64,000 nt of DNA from Brugia malayi (lineage: Eukaryota > Nematoda > Chromadorea > Rhabditida > Onchocercidae). Every line of letters begins with the position of its first letter. The stretch's first letter is position 1. The DNA lies in assembly GCF_000002995.4 (NCBI RefSeq), contig NW_025062478.1:5246001-5310000 (forward strand). Reading direction: 5' to 3'. Under the pieces are notes generated by a model. It worked only from the letters and a program-made list of their open reading frames with translations, searched no databases and had not been told where the DNA came from. Positions 1 through 13,900 of this stretch are shown piece by piece. The position numbers and the translations under genes are program-made.

Positions 1-3000
1 CTCATGTGATATGCAGATGCATCATCCATATGTGCAAGCAATTCAATAAAGTATATTATAGTATGAATGAGTGCAGTGAATTCATACTTTCATACTTTTA
101 AACTGATCAGTAGAGAAATGCGCATTAATAAATACTTTTAGGTTAATATGCAAAGAATACTCAAAAAATTAAAGACATTTTCTTTTGCAATTACAAAGGA
201 AAAATATGTATTAATAAAAACCAAATTACTACAGTGAGATTAAAGCAATAAGTTATAATTTGGTAGAATGATTTAAAGAATTTGCGCGATCTTCGCCTGG
301 AAGTTAAGTAAAAGCAGTCTCTTAATGCATATTATTATTCTAAGGTAATCATCTAAAGGAATAAAAATCAACAGGAAAGTAACATGACCAGGTAACCTTG
401 AGAAAATAAACTATAACCGAGTAAATAAGGATTGGCAGAAGTAAACCGTAAACGGTGACCAACTGACCGATTCCGTTCGGTATATGCAAATGTAAGCCAG
501 ACAATAGATGAGAGAGAGGGATAGATAGAAGCTTTGTGCAATCGACCTTTTCGATTCGATGGGGTCACGCTGCATCCCTCTCGTTTTTTTAATATATTAA
601 GATACCAAGCACAGGTGAGCTATGGTAGACAAGCATTGCTTGCCTCCAATAAAGCTTGTCAAGCAGAGATAAAGAGAAAGCTTAATAAGCCTTTGTCGTT
701 CCATATTGTAAACAAATCCTTTAATTAATCTAAACTCTTTCCAGAATTCTTTGTGGAAGTAGAAGACGAAGTTTAAGGAAATAAATTTAATCATACAGCT
801 CCTATCTACATCATTACTATTCCTTGTATTCTACAGTCTTTCAAACAACAAGCTTAGCTAAGCTTGTTAAAGGCCAGAATATTTGAAATGATTTGCTGAG
901 TGGGTATAGTTCATTATCAGAGTACATTTCAATGTCGCATATCAGATATCATCAGCTCGCATAAAATTTCTTTTTCACCTCTGTCCGATTGTTTCAACAA
1001 CTGTTCAACAACGATCCTTATCAGATCTAATAACAAACACTCATATGGTAATAAAATATATGATGTCGAGAATAATGAGAAATTTTGAAAGAACAAGCTT
1101 TTCTTTTTCTCTTTCCCCTTCTCTCTCTCTCCCTCTTTCTTAGCACTTTATTGTATAACACTTGACAGTTAAAATTTGCTTTTTCAAAACATCTACAAGA
1201 ATACCGCACATATATCTTTCCATGTGTAATGCAATATCTGCGCGGAAATATGGATTGCAGGATTGGTGACAGTTTGATGTAAGACTAAAATTAAAAAATT
1301 TCTAGTTTAAATAAGTGAATAATTTTTACTTAATATTAATATTATTCGACATGGTATTTGAAATAATCATTTGCTAAAAAAGAAAGTGTCTACACTATCA
1401 GAATGATATGTACGTGAAGAATTATTGATGATTTACAACTAAAAGTGAATGATTGACGAGGTAACTTTACTTGTTATGAAGAATACTGAGATATTGCCAT
1501 ATCACAAAAGTTTTATCATAGCGATTAAGATGATCATAATAGAAAATTCCAATTTAAAAAAAAAACTATTTATTTCAAAATTAGTGATGTATTTTTATAT
1601 CAATTGGAAGAAAATAATGAAAGTGAAATAACTGATAATATAAGAATCAGGAAAAATTGCACTGATACCAGAAGTTTTCCGGAGATTGTTGCTAATAAAA
1701 TATTAGAAAATATAAAAAAAAAGTTATGATACATCTAATAATGATAATATCGTGAATAAAAAAACAGAAGAAACAAAACTATGAAGATTAAGTAAGAAAA
1801 GAAAACGAACCGGCGTACGGGTTCCGCACGATCGTCAGGAGATCTGGTAGCGGCATCACAATCAGTTTGTTTAATTGCTTCTGCAACGAATAATAAAATT
1901 TATAATGGCACTATTCATTCTATTTCAAAGAAACTGTAATTTTGTTCCTTGCTGTAATGCAATGTAATTCATTTTCCGCCATCACCTAAATTGCCCAGAA
2001 TCTTTTCCTAATGATGGTGGACTTTTAATTAGTCTTTTTCATTTCTATCATTTTGAGCTACCACTAAAATATATACCAATGAAATAATCAAATCTATATG
2101 CTAAGATTATATTCTTTGAAATGCTATCCCAATAGTCCCTCGGCAATATCGGATATAATAATTTTTCTTATATTAATTTTTAGCAATTTAATTATAAATT
2201 TGAGAAATTTATATCGGTAAAATGTTTGAGAAATCCATTCTGGAACTGATTATTTAGTTGTCAAAACTCTTCAATCTTTTCAGTTTATATTTTACATCAA
2301 ATAATTAACTTATTAAGCAATAAGGATGAAAAAATTTGAACTGATAACGAAGCGTGTTTGAGAATTCACTGGTCTAATCATCTTTCTATCTTCTAAAAAG
2401 TCAGGATTTCAATAATTCCTTAAATTAACTAAAGACATCTATCCTCATTGTCACTAATTATTTTCAATTTGAAACTTCGTTTAAATAACACTGAAGGTTT
2501 TCTAGGAAGTATTCAATTTACTCACATTTCATTTTACAAAATAATTAATTTTACTTAATGTTAGGAACAAGTTTAAAACTTCTATGAAACGAATGTTTTT
2601 GCTATGAGATCTGTTAAAATTGTAAAGTGACGTATCTATTCATCAAATTGATCTAAACTGGTGAGCGAATAGCATTGATATGCATACGTAAGATTATAAT
2701 TATATAAGTGAATATGTATGTGAGTGCATATTTAATTCTTGTAAGAGTTTTAAAGTAATTGAAAAAAGAAACAACAATTAAAGTTTTAATTCATATACCT
2801 GACTTGCTTATTTTTAAATGCTTTAATACTAAATTAACTGTATTAACACGTATTTTACATTATTAAATTGATTTCTCAATTTTTTGAAACGATAATCTTA
2901 ATTTTTAGTGGTTGATTGTTTAACTTACCTTTGCGATCAGAATGTATGGAGTAGTTCAGTCTTTTATGTAAAGCTAATAATATATAGAAATACTAAAGAG

Positions 3001-6000
3001 TGGAATAAAACTACGAAATTCTAGAAGTTATTAAATAAACTGCTAATATTAATTCAAATATTAACTGGACAGATTGAAATAATAAAGAAGGTATGAATAT
3101 TTGAATATAAATATTTTTAGCAGAATTATTTTAGAAATGTTATGACCATGGATAGGGTAATGTGAAATCGGTCATACTGCAAGGCCATCCTTGTTAGGTT
3201 CGATGTTGTGTGTCTGTGACAACAACAATCCATTAAGGGTACTAGAGACAGAGGAAGGAAGATACTTTGGTTAGGGCATCTTTCTCACTACAATAAAACA
3301 TTCATTGCATTGATTGATGAAATAATAATAATAACAACTGTATTCTCAAGTAAGGCTCACCCAGAAGTACCACTATCACAAGTAAACTTTCAAGTGATAA
3401 CCTATCTCTCAGATAATTCTTTTATACAATATTAAGCAAATTTCTTAATAATTTGTATGAATGAGACTGATAATATTAATCATTATAAAGCAATTTCAAA
3501 AATACATTTTATTCTAAAATTAGATAAGAAAGACTGACTAATGACCACTGACTTTTCTCTGCTGGATATACGTGTTCACAAGATAACCTTAGAATTTTGA
3601 ATTTTTATGTGCAGTAGCTGACGAGCTTTTGGGACTAATTTTTAATCTAATTAAGAATACAAATTGTAATCTGAATAAGTCTTAGTTTATTGATTTTGAG
3701 GTGAGAAAGAAGCTAGTTGATATTTTAAAGATTGAATTTATAAAGCATGCAGCTTTTAAATGAAACTTTTAATTGCCCAAATTTAAGATTACAGATAAAA
3801 GTTGAGAGTGAAAAGGATGTTGTTAGCTTAGTTGAGAATATTTATGCATCAATTGTTTTATTTAGAATTTTATTATTTAGTAATGTCCATCGAAATAAAC
3901 TGGAAGAAGGAGGCTATTTGTAGTTGTGCTAAATAAGTATTACTATTATCATCTATCTATCTTACTTCAAGAAACACTGGTCACTTAATGTGGAATTATC
4001 AGTATTTTCATACTATCTGGTGGACAATTTTACTGAAATTTTTATTTTAAATGTTTTGCTAAATAAAAGAGGTCATAACGGTTGAATAATGGTCGTAGTA
4101 GTAAATTAGTTAAGTGAATTAGTTGACGAATTATCAGGTTAGAACTTATTATGTTCTCGTAATAAATCATCGACTACTTCTCAGAAATGAAATTACTCAG
4201 AAAATGTTGCAGAAGTGATCTCCTTCTAAGCAGTTCTAATCATAACTTCATCTGAAAGCATTTGTCGCTTACTTTGTATTAATAAAATAAGTGAAAGAAT
4301 TGAATATAATTAAAAATAATAGGCAAATAAACTTTTGAAATATGCTTTTTTCAATTTTATATTTCCCTTTTTTCTTCACATCACAATTAATAAATAATCG
4401 GTTGATTGCAGTATGTCGTATAATAAAAAAAACTAGAATCACTTTTAAATGACTTATTTTTATAATAATTCACAGCAGCTGAGAAAAAATCTAGTTACAA
4501 TTGAACTACGTATTTTAAACGATTCAAAAATTTGGAATTAACAAAAAAGTGCCACAATAAATTTATCAGATAGCTTTTAAAGAAATTGCTAGCGAAACAG
4601 ATTCAATCATAAAATAATTCAACTTATTATTTTTTATTGACCAATTTATTAATTTTCATAAAAATAAAATTAAGCTATCAATTTTTTTTTCACTAAGAAG
4701 AATTTCGAGTGGAAATGAAAGGCTAATGAATTTGAATAACTTTGGAGAAACTTTAAAAACATCAGATTCATTTTATTCTTTGAGAATTATACTTCTACAA
4801 ATTGATAATATATAAAAAAGACTTATAAACAGAGGAAAAAGAATGATAAGTACTCGTTATCATTCGCACCATCTTCACTACTCTTTTTCCAATCAATCAT
4901 CTGACTCTTTCGTTGTCAGACAAATACTTACACAAGTACAAATAACAAAAAATAATAAGTCAATTGGGTAAACAAACAAACTGTATATAATTCGAGTAAA
5001 TTAAGTTTATTCCTGCACTTAATTATTCATATGAAAGAAACAATCAATTGGCTATCTGTAATATCTCATAGATTATGATGCCATATTACTGGTGGATAAA
5101 TTTTTGATGAGACAGTTTCTACCGTTATTATCGATGGAAATTATGAATTTCAAAGAAGTTATGAAAAGTTCTCTCTTCTCTTTCAGTTCATCCAACTACC
5201 AATACTCATTAAACTGATGGACAAAATGCCTCTAGATGGTATCCATTATCCATTTTTCGATAAAGATTAAGCAATGATGAATGACAGAAAGTAAACTGAT
5301 ATTTAAATTAAATTCAAATTTGACTTTAATCTAAATTTCTGCTTTAGAAGACTTACTCGATAAAATTTCCGAATATTCTCCAGTAGCACTAGGAATCTTC
5401 TCAAGCTGGTTGTTGTATCTGAGAGTGAATTTTCTTCACCACGCATTATTATCAAATTTAGTGTATTCGGTTCCCTGCAACGTCATCACTTTTCATTTAT
5501 TTGAAGTTGAATTTTTTTTTTTGTATTTAAGTTTTTCAGCTTTCTTTTATTGATAACAAATCTATTGATTGTTTTTTATGCAACAAATGTATCATATATA
5601 GACATAGTGGAAGATAAAACAAAAACATTCCAAATTAGAAAGTTAATGTCTTTCGAAGAAGTAATTTTAATTATTATTTTAATCTCCCTAAGAAACCTTC
5701 CGCCTTTGATTTTATTGAAATTATATCCAATGAATACCAAATAAGTGAGGTGAAGTGTGTATTTGTAAGAGAAGAGTTTCTGACTCAAGCAAATCTTAAA
5801 CAAATGAATATTGGGTGGAAGAGTGGACACTACATTAAGCGAAAGAGTGGACATTGGAGTGGTAATTGGCTATTTGTTTCCACAAAATGCAAAATCATTA
5901 ACAATCTCTCTTTGCAAAGATAACAAATTATAGAGGATTTCTCTGTTATTTGTTATGTTTGCTTGCAATAAGCTTACACGAAAACGAAGAGAAGGCTGAA

Positions 6001-9000
6001 AAGGAAACCGTCGCAGAGTTCCGAAAACCGTAAAATACGTCCGCGATATTTTTCTATTCGCCATGCCACTTCCGGAAGTAATGCGTCTGATCCAATAATG
6101 CAATCTCTAAAGCGATTAAATGTTCCAGTTTAAGTTTTGTATTTTGGGTTTTTTCAAAGTTTTTGAAAAAATTCTGAATAATTTTGTAATGCAGAAGTTT
6201 CAGAAAGAATGATTTTACTTTTATAATACTATTTCTTATAACTTTGATCCAGAATTTGAAAATGAAGAAAGAAAACTAACAGAATTAGTTGTGAGATTGA
6301 TTGTCTATAACACCTAGTAATAATTAATAATAATAACATTTACTTTATCCATGCGCCAAGTGGTTCCTTCCAAAACTGCTCTTCGCTTTTCTCGTACTCT
6401 TCCTTGCCATTATTATACAATTGAAGCATGTCGTACGTTTACTTAAATATAGATGAAATCAGAACTTTGCTTGCTTACGTATTCATATAAAGCTTAATGA
6501 CATGAAGACACTTAAAATATTTGTTTAACTGCTGATGACATTTCATAAATTCGTAATGAGATTAATGGAAATTTGAATTAGTCCTGTATTTCAGAAATTT
6601 CGTAAAGAAACTGAATTAAGAAAAATGAACTGAGTACGAATAGTATATTTTACAATATTACCAGAAAAGATTAAGAAGTTTAGAAATTAAATTTAACAGA
6701 ATTTGGAATCACCGATTCGTAAGGATAATTCAAATACGGAGGAGAAGCGTGGATAAAAGTCGATGTAGAAAGAGATGGGAAAGTTAAAAACACTGGAAAG
6801 GAGAGAATAACTGAAACAAAGATCTTGATCACATCTGCCTTACCGTCTGTCTTGGAAGAGAGATAGCTCTAAAATCCCAGTTTCGAAGATGCTTCTATTA
6901 ATCCATCAGATGTTAAACTACCATTAATTATTTTATTTATAGTTCCATGGCATCTTGATTCTGGAAGCCTCCGTTGCTTCGAAGTTTTAAGTCTGGATAG
7001 CCTAAAAGTTCAATGGTTTAAATTTTTTGATATTAAACAATGCTTAAATGTTGCAAAACACAATTTTAAAATTAATTAAGAAGTGCTGTTTACAGTTCAA
7101 AATAAGTATTGGAATAGATCAACACAACTAATATTGTAGAGGGAACCTTTTTATTCTCCATGGAGACCGAACAACGAATCACTGATAGGTGGTGGTGGTT
7201 GGCCATTTGAATGCGGTTGCTAAGGAGGTGTTCTTCTAATAAAATGAAGTGGTGCCAACATTAGACTAACATCTGAGAAGGTTATCGTTATGAATAACGG
7301 CCAAATTATAGATGACACATAGATGTCACCTGAAGTATCTTTTGGAATTTTTGACTATTTGTTTAATTAAAATCCTTTACAGTAATCATTTTAGAACAAA
7401 AAATGCTTCCTTGATGAATTGGAAATTTTTTCCTTATACTATTGATAAGTATTATACTATGTTTTCTCTTCTTGATAAATGTAAGAATAACTTTAATAGC
7501 TTAAATTTCTTGCTCTAATTTGTCCTTTAAAAGTTTCGGGTTATCACTTAAATTTTGGTATAATTGAAATTTGGTATAATCAAAAAAGTCTTTTCCAGTT
7601 GATTAAAAACATTTAAGAAAGAGATTAAAAAGTAATGAGGATTCTGAATGAGCCCTTTACTAACAAAAAAGATTTCAAAGCGTAATTTTTTGGAGGCGAA
7701 GAAATTTTGATCTATCTTAATTATTACTTGTCAGAAAGATAGGAATACCCATTGCCTTATTTGTGAGAAATAAATAATGAATTCGTGATGATTTGTCCTA
7801 CAAATCTTACTGTTCATAAAATGAATCAATAAATTGCTAACAGTGAATAATAATGTAAACTGTTCCACAAAATATAATAACAAGTAATGTGAGTAAGTAA
7901 GGGGAATAAAAAATCAAATGATCGTTAGTTATCTGACAATGATAATAACTGAAATGACCAAACTTAATCTGTGACATCCCCAATTGGTATAATTGAAATT
8001 GAAATTTTTTTATCATTATTACTTTCAATTACATTTTTCGTATCTGTACACTTATATTAAGATAGATGAAATTTAGACATCTGAAAAAGTAAAAACCAAA
8101 ATTTATATCAAGCACACTGCACTATTTCAATCACTATTATCAATATTATCACTTACATTCTTATTGAACTCATCGCTGTCACTTGTAAGTAAAAGTTAAA
8201 TTGGTGTAATCAAAATCAAAATTACAGATCAATGTTATTAAAAGTAATCAGTGGTTCCTTCAAAGGTCACTGATGAGACATATTTGTATGTGTCTGTCAG
8301 TCGCCACAATGTTACCACATTATTTTAAGTATCTTTTCTTGAATCTTTTAACATTAATTTTTTCTTACTTGATTTTCTCTTTTCGAGTTTCTTTGGTACA
8401 TCACCAATGGTAATTTTTTTAGTATTAATGCTAACATTTACCATTTTAAATTTACTCTACTATCTATTTTCCGGTTGAAGAAATAAAATTAAGTAAAAAT
8501 AATGTTAAAGCAACAATAAAAGAAAACAGATCTCTTATAAAAGTCTTATTCCTTCTCTGCTTATCAAAATGTTTTACTAAACTAAAATTCTTAAATTTCA
8601 AAATTCTTATAACAACTCTCAGCACGGCAAATATTTTATAATCTAATGAATCTAAATTAAAGTTTTTTATTCTCTTTCTTCAATTCCAAAATTTCCTTCC
8701 ATGTGAACAAATACGGATTCTTACGTCGCTCATAATGTAGGGTTGACACTTTAGGATTGAAAACAAAAATTAACCATCTGCACATTTCCCTCAGTGGAGC
8801 TAATTTGTTTCTGAATAGACATTTCTTTAATTTAAATTGAAAACAGTTCAGATTCTCTAAACATCATTATTTCTAAACTCTTTTTAGATAATGCATAAAA
8901 AGTATTGGAAATTCATCGAAACATATACAGAAACTTCAGAAAATTGTTCTACTCATACTGTATCAATAGGAAGAGCAAAAATTGAAATGTGTGAATTTGT

Positions 9001-10956
9001 TTTTTTCATCATCGCTGAACCAATTCCAATTGTTGGCGATTTAAACAAAAATTTTAATTCGTACGAACCGATCAGTGTTGTAACTATTAATTTAGCTTCT
9101 TATGACAGGCCATGTTTCGCACTCTAATTAATTGCATGCTTCTGACTTCTCTTTTTTTCTTTGTAAGATATTTTAAAGTTTTAATTAGTGATCTACCTCG
9201 AAATTTCAATTTTTCTCCGCACGAGAATTTTCTCTCCTACATCTTGCCTTGAAATGCTCATCTATTTAATTTTAAGTGGTTCAAATCCCAAAAATTAAAT
9301 TCAAATAGACTTACAGCAGTCATTGTAGCTAAAAGACAAATCTTTAAGTTTTTACAAAGTCTTTCAAAATCTTTCAAATTTTACAGATCAAATTCTACAA
9401 ATTGAAGTTATTTTCCAACTTTCCAAATGAACAAAACGGATAACTTCTTACCTATGCAATCATCACCAATGACATTTCTTGCAATGTGTGAAATTCAAGT
9501 ATGACTTTGAGCTCTCTCTCTCACTAATTCTCAGTATTGAATTTATTTGGCTATAGTTCTAACGATTCATTTTTTAAATATCAAAACATTTGACGAATGA
9601 TCTCAATTATGAGTTGGAAATTGTTTATGGCCTAAATGATTGAGGAAATGAAAGATTGGGTAGATTTGAGTTTTGAGTTCAGCAGTAGATATCTTCTCCA
9701 TACAGTCTTTCAGTTCTGGGATATTCGATAAAATAAAAATATACATATGCTTAGTCTCTTTTTTATAAATTAATTTAAATTTCATGAAAGTTCCAACATT
9801 TTACACTGTTTTCATGTGTTAATAGCCTTATTTGAATTTTGTAAATTTAGAAAGAAAGGGACTTTAAAATCAATTCTGATCCAGAAATCCTTAAGTAGGA
9901 GTTCTTGAAGTAAAAATTAAGGAAATGACTTGAATTTCATACTAAGAAAATTGAATATAATGGAACGAACTTTCGACTCCATTCCTATAAGTTTCTCCTG
10001 CCTTCTCAGAATTTGTGCATATTCATTCAGTAGTAAAAAAACCACAGAATGACATAAAACATCTCTAAGAAAAGTTCAAAATAAGCAATCTTTGTAAGCA
10101 CTAAACTTCTTGCTCGTTTCTCTATAATCAACATATTTGGTAAGTAAAATATTCTGATATCCATTTTTGATGCTATATTCACAGAAAAGCAATTCTGCAT
10201 TCTTAACCATGCAGCCAGCTAACAAATGTAACGATGCTGTTTAAGCTTATTTGTGTTGTGAGTGGGACAATCAGTACATATGGAATCAGTGTATAGTTTA
10301 AAACTGAAAAGTGATGTGAATATTTTACTTTCAAAACTTCATTAATAAGCAAATATATACTAACTGAGAACTGCAAACATGCACTGAGTGAGAATTAAAT
10401 TAATTACAAAGATTAAAAAGTGCGAAAAAAATTTTAAACGAGCTGCCAAATAATATAACAATAAAGTACTACTAAGTAACAACAACTTTCTATTGAAATT
10501 TGATTATATAATCTATGTACCAGTGGTGATTTATAAAAGTAGCATCAATTTTAAAATTGATAAAACACGTATAACTTAGGTAGCACACAGTACTAAGCAA
10601 AATACAAAAACTTTTGGGAAATTTTCTTGAGACTGTTGACATCATGGAACTATTCCTTATCACAAATTGGTCAGAAATAAAGGTAAATATGTCACTGAGT
10701 ACAGTTTAGAATATAAGTTCAGAAATGAACACCGAACATGCGCGATAAAAACCGAACGACCTTGTGAAAAGCACACAATGTCGATACGAAAAATTCAAGA
10801 CAATGGACAAGCTCCCACTGGGTACAGGTTAGAATTTTAACAATATGTACGTGAATACCTGTTGAAAAAATGTCGTTACAAAAAATCAAGGATGAGAATC
10901 TTTTAAATTTGTCGTCAAATAGAAACAATTTCCAAGAAATTAAAAAAAAGAAAATA
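1..10956. other. Gene-free A+T-rich intergenic region
   Basis: No open frame in this stretch combines length, recognisable motifs and splice signals. The longest is a 78-codon frame at 8891-9127 (+) with no family resemblance. It contains short A/T homopolymers, a small inverted repeat at 4841-4865 (9-bp arms, 7-nt spacer) and an isolated richer patch around 5975-6075. A tRNA-like look at about 3160-3230 did not hold up. It probably includes the region downstream of the minus-strand PRPF39 gene, but no polyadenylation site could be fixed. Confidence 0.5.
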
Positions 10957-13900
10957 TTACTGCTGAACATAGTTCGGTTGAATTGTTGTTAAAACAGGAA
11001 CCGGTTGAACTATGGTTGGTGGCTGTTGTTGTCCGGGATAATAGTACTGAGTTGTGTTGGATAACTGTGGCTGCTGTTGGCCGACTGTAGCTACGGCTGC
11101 TGCCGTTGCTGCTGCTGTTGCTGCTGTCGGTGGTGCTGCTATTGTTCCATATGCTGCTCCTACTACCGTTATACCTTAAAATCAATTCAAATTTGGTGAA
11201 TCCAGTTTTCCGCTTCAATAAAGCGGTTTCACAACTCACTTTACTCTTTCAGTTCATTAATGTTTTCCCATAAAAAATATGGGTCACAATAGTTGCAGCC
11301 AAATATGGAATTAGAGTTGTTCTAAATGTTGTGAAGACCGATTGAATGCGATTGAATGGCGCACATAATTCGCAAAACTAAATGCTTTAGTTGGACGACT
11401 CTACGATCTTCCGGAGTTGTTCTCGAAATCAGACTTCTTTGATTATCTGACTCACCATTATCTGTGCTCGGCGCAGCTGCATAGTACTGTTGCTGTTGGT
11501 GAGTTGGATATGCCGTATAGCATGCAGCGGTTCGCATTTTTTTGTCAAGTGGATCACTGAAAGTAGATGGATCCAGCTTTCTAACACTCATAAAACTTAA
11601 AATTTGAAAATCTGTGGTCTGATTAAACCTTCTTAATGAAGCAAGTAATAGCTTACCCAGAACCTCTCACATCAGCAGCTCTTTTGTTTGATACAGCAAC
11701 ATTCTCAATACTTTTTTGAAGTTGTGTGTGATATTCTAAGTGCTTTTGGAGGCTGAAATAAGAGCATGACTTGTTAAAATCAGTTTTCACGAACATATCC
11801 CTTCACATTTTTTTACATAGAGATTTTCCTTAAACAATAATGATGATGATAAATGAATAAATAGAACTCGTCAGAATGATAAATGAATAAATAGAACTTT
11901 ATTTAGTTTATTGACGAAGTAAAAAATACACGGAGGACAGAACCAATTAACAAGAGATTATAATAAGGCAACTTAAAGAAAGTTTAAAATGCTGGAATTA
12001 TAAGAAAATACAGAAAGGATTAGAAATAAATGAAACTAAAGCAAGTGAATCAGAAAGAAAGTTGAAGATGGTAAAATTATAAAAAAAGAAAATATATAAG
12101 GGTTAAGAAACGAAGATTAGGAAAAGGTAAAATGGAACAATTAAAATGAAAATAAAAAGTAACGACAAAATTAAAGACACACATCGTAAAAACTATGGAC
12201 TGAAATTCAGAAATCATTAGATTTTTAAAAATGAAACATATCTTTATTACTTTTAACGAAAATTTTCGAAATTCCAATTAAAAAATTGATTTTTTATCGA
12301 TATATACAATTTCTATAAAATTTAAATATCACTGGAAATTAAGAGTTTCGGAACTAACGCTTCAACATCTGTTCCCAAGTCCTCCAAAAAGTCCAGCTTT
12401 CTTTGTGAGAAACGCAATTTATCTTCATCAGAAAGTTGGTCACTTTCAAGAACTTCATTCAATGCTTCGATCACACTTCGTTCATTGAATACTGGTGCAG
12501 TATAAGCCAAATCAACCAGCGCCAGGTAAAGCTGTGGATTGCTCTGGAAAAATTGGAATGGTATATGCATTTATTGAAACATGGAAATAATGAAATGCTG
12601 AAAGCTGAAAATAACAAAAAACAGCGAAGAGAGGAAACAGCATATTTATATGCTTATTCTACTAAACTATACCGACGTCGACACCATGTACAATAATACC
12701 ATAATTTGTAAACTTCCACTTACCTTATCACGATTTATTGCATCTCTGATGATTTTTTCAGCAAGTTTGCGATCATTCCGTGTTTTGGCATGAAATCTTG
12801 CCAGTTTTAGGGCATAAAATGCAGACAGTTTACGAGGAGTACGTGAATCATGTATGAGACGCTCAAAACGTGATATCACAGAAGAATAGTCCGGAGAATC
12901 CCTAAAAGACAATTTTTCAATCATTTGACGGCCTAATTGGAAAAAAATTCAAAAATCGTAAATCCAAATGGATTAACTTGTTCCCTCAAACTATCCTTAT
13001 ATTCCAATAAAATCTATGGCATCATTACGATAACTAGCCTATCTCCCGCTTGTCTTATCGCAAAGCGCCGCTCGATCCCAATCCTACGTAGTGCAATAAC
13101 AGCATATCCTGGATAGCGATGATCAAAATTTGCCAAAATCGAATTGGCCTTCTCAAAATCACCTGTAACAATTGCATAAGATGCTATCATAAGGACTTAT
13201 TAATTGTAAGGCGAAAAAGGCCTGCAGAACTTTTTGACTAACATTTCGAGGAATTTGATTTTATCTTTAGTGGATTTCATTTGCATGAGAATTAGAAAAG
13301 GCTTCATCAGCAAAACATGCAGTTACATAAAAAAGTAGTCCTCAATGAATGAATGCAGTAGACGGCTCATTTGCTGTGATCTGTTGAAATGCAACAGCAT
13401 TAAACTCCTTCTGCCGAACTTAACAACATAATTCGTATTTAAGCCTGTAAACGAAGTAAACAATGGCTTTCCAAGGAACCTATTTTTTTTTAGAAAACTT
13501 AGAATTTCGCAGCCTGGAGAGGTCCGCATATTCCGCTTCTTAATTTTGATGTCTTGAACCAATTTTGCGAATTGCGGAAGAATCTACTAATTTCATTTCC
13601 ACAATACCAAACAGATTAAAAAAATTAATGCTTCTGTGATTATTTTCATGCGCCTATTCATTCGTTGTTATGATCATTTTTTCCCTACTCAACAGTTCAA
13701 AAACTCGTTCGAGATGGAGAATTAATTTAATTAGTTTCGGATATTTGCTTGAGTAGAGAAAATACTACTTGGCTTACCAAAAACTTTTTTAGAGTTTACT
13801 CACTTTTTCAAAGAATTCCCGACCAGTTATTATGAAGTAGATGGAATGTATTACGTTACAAGGAATGGAGAGAATCTTGAGACATCAATATAAAATGTCA

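Noticed and set aside
3150..3235. Possible tRNA gene
   Set aside because: A GGTTCGA-like stretch is present, but box A, the acceptor stem and the cloverleaf do not form.
8891..9127. 78-codon plus-strand frame
   Set aside because: Isolated in a gene-free region with no recognisable motif; the length is near chance expectation.
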